Positions 26,968-35,726 of a DNA stretch of 64,000 nucleotides are shown here, in pieces. The stretch spans positions 1 through 64,000 of the forward strand of contig DAOVTW010000007.1 in the NCBI GenBank assembly GCA_030632885.1, in the 5' to 3' direction. Numbering within the stretch: the stretch's first letter is position 1; each line of letters begins with the position of its first letter. Source of the DNA: JAIOSM01 sp023143455 (GTDB lineage: Bacteria; Desulfobacterota; Desulfobacteria; Desulfobacterales; Desulfobacteraceae). The notes beneath the pieces were generated by a model. It saw nothing but the letters and a program-made list of their open reading frames with translations, did no database searches and was not told the DNA's origin. Both the position numbers and the translations under genes were made by a program.

Positions 26968-27875
26968 AAAAAATAATTAATAATAAAATTCTTTCAACAA
27001 ATGGCTTTGAAGACATTTACCCCTATAAACCAAATTATTTTAAATGTAATGGTTTTGACATGCACTATATTGATAAAGGTAAAGGCAAACCTGTTGTAAT
27101 GATACATGGGAACCCCACGTGGTCATTCTATTTCAGAAATGCAGTTGACAAATTATCACCCAACTATCGAACAATTGTACCTGACCACATCGGTTGTGGT
27201 TTTTCAGATAAACCAAATGCTAAAGATTATAATTATACCCTTAGTAATAGAGTTTCAGATCTTAGTAAATTCATGGATCATCTGAATCTTAAAGAAAAAA
27301 TCATTCTTATTGTCCATGATTGGGGTGGCATGATCGGTTTGGCCTGGGCACTGAACAACCTTTCAAAAATTGAAAAAATTGTTATTACAAATACTTCTGG
27401 ATTTTTTCTTCCGAAAAATAAAAAGTTCCCTTTAAGATTAGCATTAATTAAATATTTTACATCCTTTGCAATACCAGCTGTTTTAGGATTTAATTTATTC
27501 TCTTTTGCAGCTCTTTATATTGCAGCAAAGACTTCTCTTTCAAAAGAAGTTAAAAAGGGTTTAACCGCACCCTACAATTCTTGGAAAAACAGAATTGCAA
27601 CATTAAAATTTGTACAGGATATTCCTCTAACCGATGCAGACAAATCTTATTACATTGTTAAAAATGTTGACGACAATTTACATAAAATTAAAAATTTCCC
27701 AATTTTATTTTTATGGGGATTAAAAGATTTTGTTTTTGATAAAAATTTTTTAAATGAGTGGAAAAAAAGAATCCCTGAAGCCGAATATCATATTTTTAAA
27801 AATTCCGGACATTATATTTTTGAAGATAAACCAGTTGAAACAATGTTATTAATTGAAAAATTTTTAAATAATTAA
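26961..27875 (+). CDS. oleB: OleB-like alpha/beta hydrolase (beta-lactone decarboxylase)
   Basis: A 304-residue alpha/beta hydrolase of the haloalkane dehalogenase group: oxyanion segment HGNPTWS at 49-55, aspartate nucleophile D120 in VHDWGG, and the catalytic histidine in NSGHYIFEDKP near the C-terminus. An aspartate in the nucleophile position is the hallmark shared by haloalkane dehalogenases and OleB, which removes CO2 from the beta-lactone to give the alkene. Beside oleA and near oleC, OleB is the better reading. The frame extends back to 26910, but ATG at 26961 overlaps the oleA stop by only 7 nt and fits the family N-terminus. Confidence 0.85.
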   Translation: MVEKIINNKILSTNGFEDIYPYKPNYFKCNGFDMHYIDKGKGKPVVMIHGNPTWSFYFRNAVDKLSPNYRTIVPDHIGCGFSDKPNAKDYNYTLSNRVSDLSKFMDHLNLKEKIILIVHDWGGMIGLAWALNNLSKIEKIVITNTSGFFLPKNKKFPLRLALIKYFTSFAIPAVLGFNLFSFAALYIAAKTSLSKEVKKGLTAPYNSWKNRIATLKFVQDIPLTDADKSYYIVKNVDDNLHKIKNFPILFLWGLKDFVFDKNFLNEWKKRIPEAEYHIFKNSGHYIFEDKPVETMLLIEKFLNN

Positions 27876-27919
27876 TATCATTTTTTGACATTTTTTTAAT
27901 GCTAAGGTAATAATTAAGT

Positions 27920-28669
27920 ATGGCTGAGAAAACAAAAATGAGCAAGGAAGAGAAAAAACAAGAAAAAGATGAAAAAAAGGCATTAAAGAAAAAAGCTAAG
28001 ATAGCAGCTAAGATAGAAAAAAAGAATAAAAAAGAGCCCAAAAATAAATCGAATGATAAACCTGAGGATAAATCAGATTTACCAAAAAAAAAGAGTTTTT
28101 TTTCAATAAAAAAACTTATAATTTTCTCTGTTATTTTTATTTTAATAATGGGTTCAGGATTTGTTGTTTATAAAATATATTTTTCTTCTTCCAATGATCC
28201 TATTGTCTATAAGTCAATAACGCTTAAAAGTGTTGATTTGCCAGATGAGATGCTTAAATTTTCTTTTGATCATGTTAATGATTTGTATTTTTCATTTATA
28301 ACCTATGATTTGCGTATTCATTTACTAAATATAGAAATTGATCGAATTAATAAAATTGGCGAAAATTATCCTGATCAAAACAAAATTGCAGAAAAAGAAA
28401 GAAATGACTGGGTTAAAGCTAAAGAAAAAGTTGAAAAGAAATTTATTAAAATCGAAAAAGAAATTAGAGAGCTTTATGTATTATATAATGTTAATAAAGA
28501 AGAAGGTATAAAAAAAGTTGAAGAAAAAGATAAAGAACTTTTATTGCAGGCAAATGAAGCTCTTGAGACTTTAGATCCATATATAAAAATAATTGAAACG
28601 ACTAAAGAAAAAGAACCTCAAGGATTAATTAATAATATACTTCATAAGATAAAAAAAATAATATTATGA
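27920..28669 (+). CDS. Lys-rich single-span membrane protein of unknown function in the ole operon
   Basis: I do not recognise this 249-residue protein. Residues 1-65 are extremely rich in Lys and Glu and predicted as a charged helix in the cytosol; 66-88 form one hydrophobic span (LIIFSVIFILIMGSGFVVY); the remaining 160 residues, outside the membrane, are helical with coiled-coil character. No signal peptide cleavage site or catalytic motif is visible. It overlaps oleC by 4 nt (ATGA) and follows oleB by 44 nt, so it belongs to the operon. Such a gene is not part of the usual oleABCD set. It might anchor or organise the Ole enzymes at the membrane, but this is speculation. Confidence 0.6.
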   Translation: MAEKTKMSKEEKKQEKDEKKALKKKAKIAAKIEKKNKKEPKNKSNDKPEDKSDLPKKKSFFSIKKLIIFSVIFILIMGSGFVVYKIYFSSSNDPIVYKSITLKSVDLPDEMLKFSFDHVNDLYFSFITYDLRIHLLNIEIDRINKIGENYPDQNKIAEKERNDWVKAKEKVEKKFIKIEKEIRELYVLYNVNKEEGIKKVEEKDKELLLQANEALETLDPYIKIIETTKEKEPQGLINNILHKIKKIIL

Positions 28670-30315
28670 GCAATTTTGTAAATATCTCCCAAGGTCTTAA
28701 AGAGTCATCAGAAAAATTCCCTCACAAAAGAGCTGTAGTTTATCCAGCAGGTAGAGACAAAAATGGTAGAGTTACTTATAGTCAAATAACATTTAAACAG
28801 CTTGAAAAAGGTTCTGACGAAATTGCATTTGGACTTGAAAATGCAGGGATTATGAGAGGAACAAGAACTATTTTAATGGTAACTCCATCTATAGAGTTCT
28901 TTTATATTATTTTTGCTATGGTCAAAATAGGAGCAGTCCCTGTGGTTGTTGATCCTGGTATGGGTATTAAAAGAATGCTTTCATGTTTAGAGCAAAGTAA
29001 ACCCGAAGCCTTTATTGGGATTGAAAAAGCTCATGTATTGAGAAAGCTAAGCCCCAGATATTTTAAATCTATTAAAACGTGGGTTACTATTGGAAAAAGA
29101 TGGTTCTGGGGTGGACACACCCTTAAAAGTATCTGGAAAAAAAGAGATGAAAAATATCGAGTAGCTAAAACAACAAAAAACGAAACCGCTGCTATTGTTT
29201 TCACAACAGGAAGTACTGGTCCTGCAAAGGGCGTTATTTATACCCATGGTAATTTTAATGCTTTGATAAAACAGTTAAAAGATCATTTTAAAGTAGAAGG
29301 TGATGAAATTGATCTTCCAACCTTCCCTCTTTTTGCACTTTATGACCCAGCACTTTCAATGACTGCTGTTATCCCGGATATGGATCCTACAAAACCTGCT
29401 GAAGCAAACCCTGAAAAATTAATAGAAGCAATAGAAAATCACGGTGTTACAAATATGTTTGCATCCCCTGCTTTGTTACATAGATTAGGAAAGTATGGAA
29501 AAGAAAACAATATCAAACTCCCAACCTTAAGAAGAGTTATTTCTGCAGGTGCTCCGGTATCTCCTGAGAATATCAAACAATTTTCTACCATGCTTAATGA
29601 CAATGCACATATTCATACTCCCTATGGAGCAACAGAGGCTGTGTCAATCATTTCCATAGAAAGTGATGAGATACTAACTGTAACAAAAGAATTAAGTGAA
29701 AAAGGATATGGATTATGTGTAGGACGACCTATCCTTGACACTATTGTTCAAATAATTAAGATTACAGATGACCCAATTTCACAGCTTAGAGATATACATA
29801 TACTAAAAGAACAAGAAGTCGGAGAAATTATTGTAAAAGGACCTCTTGTTACAGAACATTATTTTGAAAATCGTAAGGCTGATCTTTTCGCAAAAATTCC
29901 TGATTCTTCAGGAGAAATTTGGCACAGAATGGGTGATGTAGCCTGGAAAGATAAAGATGGGAGAATATGGTTTTGCGGAAGGAAAAATCACAGAGTTGAA
30001 GCTAACGGCGAAACCATGTTTACTATTCCCTGCGAAGCTATCTTTAATAACCATGAAAAGGTTTATAGAAGCGCGCTTGTCGGTGTTGGGGAAAAAGGGA
30101 ATCAAATTCCTGTAATATTTGTTGAACCTTTTTCAGACATTGCTGTTAAGGATGAGTTTTTTAATGATCTAACTCGGCTTGCAGAATCATTTTCGCATAC
30201 AAAAAAAATAAAGCATTTCTTTATTGAAAAAGCATTCCCTGTTGATATCAGACATAATTCAAAAATATTTAGGGAAAAGCTTGCAGTAAAAGCAAAAAAA
30301 CTCATCAAATATTAA
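28666..30315 (+). CDS. oleC: OleC-like AMP-forming ligase (beta-lactone synthetase)
   Basis: A 549-residue ANL-superfamily adenylating enzyme. The phosphate-binding loop TTGSTGPAKG stands near residue 180, with the YGATEA motif (TPYGATEAVS) and the GDVAWKDKDGRIWF...GRKNHRVE hinge region downstream. In ole clusters OleC closes the beta-hydroxy acid into a beta-lactone. Gene order after oleA and oleB supports this over an ordinary acyl-CoA ligase. The ketone-reducing OleD, normally adjacent or fused, is not in this window. Its stop overlaps the stop of the convergent DHH gene by 4 nt. Confidence 0.85.
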   Translation: MSNFVNISQGLKESSEKFPHKRAVVYPAGRDKNGRVTYSQITFKQLEKGSDEIAFGLENAGIMRGTRTILMVTPSIEFFYIIFAMVKIGAVPVVVDPGMGIKRMLSCLEQSKPEAFIGIEKAHVLRKLSPRYFKSIKTWVTIGKRWFWGGHTLKSIWKKRDEKYRVAKTTKNETAAIVFTTGSTGPAKGVIYTHGNFNALIKQLKDHFKVEGDEIDLPTFPLFALYDPALSMTAVIPDMDPTKPAEANPEKLIEAIENHGVTNMFASPALLHRLGKYGKENNIKLPTLRRVISAGAPVSPENIKQFSTMLNDNAHIHTPYGATEAVSIISIESDEILTVTKELSEKGYGLCVGRPILDTIVQIIKITDDPISQLRDIHILKEQEVGEIIVKGPLVTEHYFENRKADLFAKIPDSSGEIWHRMGDVAWKDKDGRIWFCGRKNHRVEANGETMFTIPCEAIFNNHEKVYRSALVGVGEKGNQIPVIFVEPFSDIAVKDEFFNDLTRLAESFSHTKKIKHFFIEKAFPVDIRHNSKIFREKLAVKAKKLIKY

Positions 30316-31610
30316 TCAGGTAAAAGATCATAAAAATAAAGCATTGTATCTGATCTTGTTATTATTCCAATAACTTTATTTTTTTTCATTATTGGGATTC
30401 TACCGATATCGTGCTTGATCATTAATTTTGCAGCTTCCATTGCACTTTTATCGTAGGAGATGCTAACAGGGTTTCGAGTCATAAAAGCTTTAACTGGTGA
30501 TTGCATTTGGGATTCTTTTCTGATTTTTTTAAAATCTCGCCTTGATATAATTCCGACAAGCTTTTCATTATTGTCAGTAATGGGGAAACCAGTACATCCA
30601 ACTTCGCGCAAAAGCATTGCAACTTCTTTTGTTGGTGTATTCTCATTAACACTAATAACCGGATAAGACATGATATCTGAAAGACTAACTGAAGAATGTT
30701 GATTCCCTTTTATTAATTCTAAAATCATTGTTTCAATGGTATGAGGGTTAACTTTTTTAAGCTGAGCAGATCCAGCGCCAGAATGACCTCCTCCTCCAAG
30801 ACTTCTCATAATAAGTCCCATATTGATTTCATCTGATACATTTCTGCCAATAATCATACATTTATCTGTTTCAGTGTCATGAAAAATTCCAAAAGCAGCA
30901 TCGACGTTAACAATCTCTCTGTACATTTGAACAACAACTGCCAAGTTTTGTATACGACCTTTAATTTCAACAACAGAAATACTTATAGTATGATTACCAA
31001 AACTTAATCGGGAAGTTTTATTAAGCATTTTTGATAGAATATCTTTCTGTTTTTTACCATAAGCATATTGTAAAAATGTATTTAAAATGGAAAGGTCCGC
31101 TTTTCTATCAAGAAGATATGCTGCCATATGGGCATCATCAGCGGTTGTTGAAGTAAAAGTTAAATTTCCCGTGTCTTCATAAATTCCCATTAAAAAAAGA
31201 GTTGCCTGAATTGGAGTAATAATTTTTTTTTGTTTCTGGATCTCTTGAACCAATAAAGTAACAGCAGCACCTGTTTCTTTTCGAACTACATGGTCAGCTT
31301 CAATATCATCTTTGACATGGTGATCAAAAAGAATAATTTCAAGATCTTTTTTCTGCCTTAATGATTGTAGTCCATCAAGGCGTTTCCAAGAACTTGTATC
31401 CACAACAATTAGAGATTTTACTTTATTTATATCAATATCCCTTGAAGAGTAGAAATTAAAAAGGTCCTTATGTATTGAAAGAAAAGTTTTTAAATTAGGA
31501 TTGATGGAATTTGGTAAAATAAGCTTAGCTTCAGGGTAAAGCACCGAAGCTGCTACTAGGGAAGCTAATGCATCAAAATCAGACCCAGTATGTGTTGCAG
31601 CGATTTGCAT
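30312..31610 (-). CDS. DHH/DHHA1 phosphoesterase with CBS pair
   Basis: Layout: DHH catalytic domain (residues about 1-165, with VVDTSSW and the DHH of ILFDHHVKDD), DHHA1 domain ending near residue 290 (GGGGHSGAGSAQL), then two CBS repeats (about 305-430) that bind adenine nucleotides. In related proteobacterial proteins this N-terminal block is fused to a tRNA nucleotidyltransferase (CCA/poly-A polymerase-type) domain. Here the protein stops after the CBS pair at 432 residues, so it is a stand-alone regulated phosphoesterase. Substrate candidates are nanoRNA or cyclic dinucleotides, not distinguishable from sequence. It is downstream of the AMMECR1 gene by 42 nt. Confidence 0.8.
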   Translation of the reverse strand: MQIAATHTGSDFDALASLVAASVLYPEAKLILPNSINPNLKTFLSIHKDLFNFYSSRDIDINKVKSLIVVDTSSWKRLDGLQSLRQKKDLEIILFDHHVKDDIEADHVVRKETGAAVTLLVQEIQKQKKIITPIQATLFLMGIYEDTGNLTFTSTTADDAHMAAYLLDRKADLSILNTFLQYAYGKKQKDILSKMLNKTSRLSFGNHTISISVVEIKGRIQNLAVVVQMYREIVNVDAAFGIFHDTETDKCMIIGRNVSDEINMGLIMRSLGGGGHSGAGSAQLKKVNPHTIETMILELIKGNQHSSVSLSDIMSYPVISVNENTPTKEVAMLLREVGCTGFPITDNNEKLVGIISRRDFKKIRKESQMQSPVKAFMTRNPVSISYDKSAMEAAKLMIKHDIGRIPIMKKNKVIGIITRSDTMLYFYDLLPD

Positions 31611-31652
31611 AGCTTTAATATATATCAGATATTTTCTTGAAAACCAATTGTT

Positions 31653-32237
31653 TTATTTTTCATTAAAGTCTTGGACTTGATAGGTCATGATTTCAAGATT
31701 TCCATTTTTCCATTCATTTGAAACTAATCCGGCTTTTTGACAAAGATGAGAAAGAAATTCTTTTGCATCTGATAGCTGGCTCCACACTTGTGGTAAAAAT
31801 GTTGCTTTATGATTATTTTTTTTTATGATTATACCATGTATATAGGGTTTAAGTTTTGATAATAGGTCATTATGGTCAGTATATTCAAGTTTTTCTGGTT
31901 TGGTAAGGATGCTAATCTCAATATCTATCTGACTTAATTCGTCCTTTTTAACTGGAGAAAACCTTGTATCTTTGAAAGCTGCATTAATAGCGTTATTTTT
32001 TACTCCTTCAATAATTGTTTCAACAGGCTCTAAGGTACCAATGCACCCTCTAAGACTACCATTTTTGTGAAGCGTAACAAAGATACCTCTTTTTTCGTAA
32101 AAAATTGTATTTTTTGATTTCTCATAAGCTTTTTTATTTTTCTCATCTTTGACTACAGTGTTAAGTTTACGGGAAATACTTGTTCTTGCTATATCCAATA
32201 AAGTTTTACCTTCCTGTTCTGTGAGTTTAATTACCAT
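31653..32237 (-). CDS. amrA: AMMECR1-domain protein (AmmeMemoRadiSam system protein A)
   Basis: A 194-residue AMMECR1-family protein with the invariant LRGCIGTLEP near residue 67 and the IDIEISILT segment. In many bacteria it is next to a Memo-like protein (AmrB) and a radical SAM protein (AmrS), forming the AmmeMemoRadiSam set of unknown chemistry. Those partners are not adjacent here; the SPL-type radical SAM gene at the left end is of a different family. The function is therefore left open. Confidence 0.88.
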   Translation of the reverse strand: MVIKLTEQEGKTLLDIARTSISRKLNTVVKDEKNKKAYEKSKNTIFYEKRGIFVTLHKNGSLRGCIGTLEPVETIIEGVKNNAINAAFKDTRFSPVKKDELSQIDIEISILTKPEKLEYTDHNDLLSKLKPYIHGIIIKKNNHKATFLPQVWSQLSDAKEFLSHLCQKAGLVSNEWKNGNLEIMTYQVQDFNEK

Positions 32238-32606
32238 TCGCTTTAATTCTCCATTTTCATAATTATCTAAATTAATTTATAACATAATTATTAAATAATT
32301 ATGTTATAAATTAATTTAGATAATTATTTAATAAAATCCCTATGGTTAAAGGTCTTGGCGTAATTAAATGAGCAAATCATAAAAAATGGCACTAAATCAA
32401 TGTAAATCAAAGTAATGTTATTGAGTATTGTTTCTTTATATCCTATTAATAAAGGTGAAACCAAACTTGATTTTTTTCTTATACCAAATTAATGCCTATG
32501 ATCAAACTTGACCAAATAGTTAATTGATAATATATATTTTAAGAACCATAATCTAAACATTACATAAATCGTATCACTACGAATTGAGAGAGATAAATAC
32601 TTAAAA
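32238..32606. other. Intergenic region with a large palindrome
   Basis: This 369-nt spacer between the divergent AMMECR1 gene and a small plus-strand gene contains one clear element, the palindrome listed separately at 32259-32327. The remaining 280 nt are AT-rich, and I see no tRNA, firm promoter or coding remnant. Confidence 0.5.
32259..32327. repeat. Perfect 34-bp-arm palindrome
   Basis: Arms 32259-32292 and 32294-32327 are exact reverse complements with a single base (32293) between them. It is almost pure A+T with one C or G every 9-10 bases. It starts 22 nt from the amrA start codon. It has no U tract or GC stem like an intrinsic terminator. No second copy was noticed in the window. 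Confidence 0.9.
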
Positions 32607-32888
32607 ATGACTTCGGTTGATAAAAAATTTATTTGTAAATTAATTGAAAGAGGTGTAGAAACAAAGCTTATTCCTGGTTTTGTACGTTCTCTTGCCAATG
32701 CTCTTTTAATTAATCCTACAATGACATATGCACAAGTCAATAAACGTTTAAAATATTTAGGCTGGGATGACATTGAAATTGATTACCATACATTTCAACT
32801 TGCACTCTATTCATTGGAAACAAAAGGATTATCAGCTTTAAAATATAAGCCCGCCCCATTTTATGTGGATGGCTATACTATGATATAA
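32607..32888 (+). CDS. Small unknown protein
   Basis: I do not recognise this 93-residue protein. It has no signal peptide or membrane span; a TYAQVNKRLKYLGWDDIEIDYHT stretch in its middle suggests a small helical, possibly winged-helix-like fold. The ribosome site is weak. A strong hairpin terminator 38 nt after its stop and its isolation between two elements suggest an independent transcript. Reality of the gene is likely but not proven. Confidence 0.55.
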   Translation: MTSVDKKFICKLIERGVETKLIPGFVRSLANALLINPTMTYAQVNKRLKYLGWDDIEIDYHTFQLALYSLETKGLSALKYKPAPFYVDGYTMI

Positions 32889-32926
32889 TTTATATCGTTA
32901 TTTTTTTCATCTTGTATTACTCTAAA

Positions 32927-32967
32927 AAAATAGTGTGTGGAGATTGATAGCCTCTACACACTATTTT
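32927..32967. terminator. Strong bidirectional terminator
   Basis: AAAATAGTGTGTGGAG (32927-32942) pairs with CTCTACACACTATTTT (32952-32967), 16 positions with one G-U on one strand, around a 9-nt loop, with A and T flanks. It separates the small plus-strand gene from the end of ald. Confidence 0.85.
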
Positions 32968-32996
32968 CTTTTGAGAAAATACTTTTTCATTTAAAA

Positions 32997-34109
32997 TCAA
33001 AGAATATTAGAAACAGGAGTGTATTCAAATCCAAATGCATCAGCAACAGGTTTATAAGTTAATTTTTCACCATAATAATTAATACCTTTTTGGAGCTCAA
33101 CATTTGTTTTACAGGCTTTTTTCCATCCTTTGTTAGCAAGTTCAACCGCATATGGCAAAGTTGCATTTGTTAATGCTATTGTGGATGTTAGAGGAACTGC
33201 ACCTGGCATATTTGCTACACAATAGTGTACAATTCCATCCACTTCATAAATAGGATCACCATGGGTTGTCGGTTTGGAAGTTTCAAAACAGCCACCCTGG
33301 TCAATTGCAACATCAACAATTACAGCACCTTTTTTCATTGTCGATAGCATGTTTTTTGAAATAAGCTTAGGGGCTTTTGCACCAGCTATAAGAACTGCAC
33401 CGATAACAAGGTCAGCATCTTTTACCAATTTTTTTAAAAGAGTTGGAGAAGACATAAGTGGCTTACAATTTGCGGGCATGATTTCTGAAAGATAACGAAG
33501 GCGTATAAGATCCATATCAAGGATTGTAACATCTGCACCCATTCCGCATGCAATAACAGCAGCATGGAAACCAACAACTCCGCCGCCAATAACAACTACT
33601 TTTGCCGAGGGTGTTCCAGGGACCCCACCAAGTAAAATTCCTCTTCCACCAAATGTCCTTTCAAGATATTTTGCGCCTTCTTGTGTTGCAAGTCTTCCGG
33701 CAACCTCGCTCATAGGAGCAAGAAGCGGCAAAAAGCCAGTATCGGTTTCAACTGTTTCATAAGCTATGCCAATTGAACCAGTTTTCATAAGTGATTCAGT
33801 TAGATCTTTGTCAGCTGCAAGATGCAGGTATGTAAAAACTATCTGATCTTTTTTGATCATATCATATTCAGAGGGTTGAGGTTCTTTAACATGCATGACC
33901 ATATCAGATATTTTATAAACATCAGCGGCAGTATCAAGTATTTCAGCACCTACTGAAATATATATCTCATCACTAAACCCTGATCCTTGACCTGCATTTT
34001 TTTCAACATAAACCATATGACTATTTTGTTTCATGGTTTCAACCCCAGAAGGGGTCATACAAACCCTATTCTCTTGTGGTTTAATCTCTTTTAATATTCC
34101 TATTTTCAT
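32997..34109 (-). CDS. ald: Alanine dehydrogenase
   Basis: NAD-dependent interconversion of alanine with pyruvate and ammonia. The N-terminal KEIKPQENRVCMTPSGV, the YLHLAAD segment with the active histidine, and the nucleotide motif VVIGGGVVGFHAAVIA are all present, as is the VDVAIDQGGCFETS signature. At 370 residues it matches the family exactly. It is third in an apparent operon with purB and an HD-GYP regulator, 54 nt after the latter. Its own GAGGA ribosome site is visible upstream. Confidence 0.96.
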   Translation of the reverse strand: MKIGILKEIKPQENRVCMTPSGVETMKQNSHMVYVEKNAGQGSGFSDEIYISVGAEILDTAADVYKISDMVMHVKEPQPSEYDMIKKDQIVFTYLHLAADKDLTESLMKTGSIGIAYETVETDTGFLPLLAPMSEVAGRLATQEGAKYLERTFGGRGILLGGVPGTPSAKVVVIGGGVVGFHAAVIACGMGADVTILDMDLIRLRYLSEIMPANCKPLMSSPTLLKKLVKDADLVIGAVLIAGAKAPKLISKNMLSTMKKGAVIVDVAIDQGGCFETSKPTTHGDPIYEVDGIVHYCVANMPGAVPLTSTIALTNATLPYAVELANKGWKKACKTNVELQKGINYYGEKLTYKPVADAFGFEYTPVSNIL

Positions 34110-34163
34110 AATAAAATCCTCTGTTTTTAGTTTATTTTAAAGCTTATTGTATTAATAACACAT

Positions 34164-35723
34164 TTAATCAGGTAACTTTCTATTAATCTCCTGGAGCTCA
34201 TCAATTGATGAGAGTAAAATTTCAACAAGTTCAGGGTCAAAATGCTTACCTGATTCCGATTTAAATAAATCTATAATTCTGTCTGTCTCCCATTTTTCTT
34301 TATAACACCGTTTATGGCTTAACGCGTCAAAAACATCTGCAACAGCAGCAATCCTTCCGAAAATATGAATTTGTTTTCCAGACAAATTTTCAGGATACCC
34401 GGTTCCATCCCATTTTTCGTGATGCTGTATTGCGATAAGTGCAGCAGTTTCCATTATTTTCTTTTCTGATTTATTTAAAATGTCAAATCCTGTCTGTGAA
34501 TGTGTTTGGACTAGTAGAAATTCGTTTTTAGTTAATGGTCCTGGTTTGTTCAAAATTACTTCTGGGACCCCAATTTTGCCAGCATCATGCATTGGTACAG
34601 CCATCCTCAATAATTCTCTGTCTTCTTCGTTAATTCCATATTTTTCAGCCAGTAAATAACAAATTTCAGCAACTCTAACAACGTGATTTGCAGTTTCTTT
34701 TGATCTTGTTTCAACAAGTTCACCCAAGGTCATAATAATTTCTTTTTGAGTGTTTACTATCTCTCGTGTCAAAACGACATTATCAACATGAGTTGCAATA
34801 TTATTTATATATAACCTTATTAAATCTTTGTTAAAATCGAATAATTTAGGATCTACACCGGAAAAATAAATAAGGCTTGTAAAGTCTTCATTTGTTTTTA
34901 AAACTCCGATATATTCATTTTCAAGAAATATTTCTCCGCCTTTTATATATATCTTTTTAATATGGTCAACAATATTCAGCCCAACTAAGCTTGTTAAATT
35001 CTTAAAGCAATTATTTATAACAGACGCATATTTTCCTGTACCTGCAATAATTTTTAAATCTTCAGATGAAGAAGCGACAGCATAAAAGCTTGATTTAATG
35101 GAAGAGTTAAAAATCGTAAAAATTTTATTAAGAGTGTCAAGGGCAGTTGAAGCAAAAATTGTTAGTTGATTATTACCAATTAATTTTTTATTGGATTTGA
35201 CTATTAGTTCAAGACCCTCTTGATTTTTTTTTATATATTTAAGATTGTTATAAGCTCTAAGGCATGATGTAACAGTGGTGAATAGTCTCTGAACGGTGAA
35301 TCTTGTTTTAGATTTATAATCACTAATATCATATTTAGTTATGATTTCATGTTCAGGAGCTTTGCCGGGTTGTCCTGTTCTTAATACAATACGCACCATT
35401 TGGTTGCTAAGGTCATCTCTAATGTAATTAATAAAATTTAACCCTGCATTATCTTGTTCCATAACAACATCAAGGAGAACAAGTGCTATGTCATCTTCAT
35501 TTTTAAATACTTCTTTTGCTTGTATACTTGAAAATGCTTTAAGAAGTTTAACCTTTCTATTTTCAAAGGTATAATCATTTAAAGCAAGTTCAGTAATTTT
35601 ATGAACATCTTCTTCATCATCAACAACTAAAATTTTCCAAGGGCTTTTGAAGAATTCTTTTTTTTCTAAGTGGGATGTTTCATCAGCGAAAACAATGTTT
35701 TCTGAATCAAGAAATTTTTCCAT
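34164..35723 (-). CDS. Response regulator with DUF3369 and HD-GYP output
   Basis: Order: receiver-like domain (about residues 28-165, with VVDDEEDV and phospho-acceptor in LVLLDVVM), DUF3369 (about 170-320), and an HD-GYP phosphodiesterase (about 325-500). The output domain holds HDAGKIGVP, the HH of IQHHEKWDGTGYP and the VFDAL segment, so all metal ligands look intact. It is expected to hydrolyse cyclic di-GMP in response to a histidine kinase; no kinase gene is adjacent. It starts 3 nt after the purB stop. DUF3369-HD-GYP proteins of this size are frequent in deltaproteobacteria. Confidence 0.9.
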   Translation of the reverse strand: MEKFLDSENIVFADETSHLEKKEFFKSPWKILVVDDEEDVHKITELALNDYTFENRKVKLLKAFSSIQAKEVFKNEDDIALVLLDVVMEQDNAGLNFINYIRDDLSNQMVRIVLRTGQPGKAPEHEIITKYDISDYKSKTRFTVQRLFTTVTSCLRAYNNLKYIKKNQEGLELIVKSNKKLIGNNQLTIFASTALDTLNKIFTIFNSSIKSSFYAVASSSEDLKIIAGTGKYASVINNCFKNLTSLVGLNIVDHIKKIYIKGGEIFLENEYIGVLKTNEDFTSLIYFSGVDPKLFDFNKDLIRLYINNIATHVDNVVLTREIVNTQKEIIMTLGELVETRSKETANHVVRVAEICYLLAEKYGINEEDRELLRMAVPMHDAGKIGVPEVILNKPGPLTKNEFLLVQTHSQTGFDILNKSEKKIMETAALIAIQHHEKWDGTGYPENLSGKQIHIFGRIAAVADVFDALSHKRCYKEKWETDRIIDLFKSESGKHFDPELVEILLSSIDELQEINRKLPD

Positions 35724-35726
35724 TTT

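Noticed and set aside
26910..27875. OleB start at 26910
   Set aside because: It would overlap oleA by 58 nt and adds residues with no family match; the ATG at 26961 is the better start.
32489..32773. 94-codon minus-strand frame over the small plus-strand gene
   Set aside because: Low-complexity shadow of the gene at 32607-32888; no start signal or motif.
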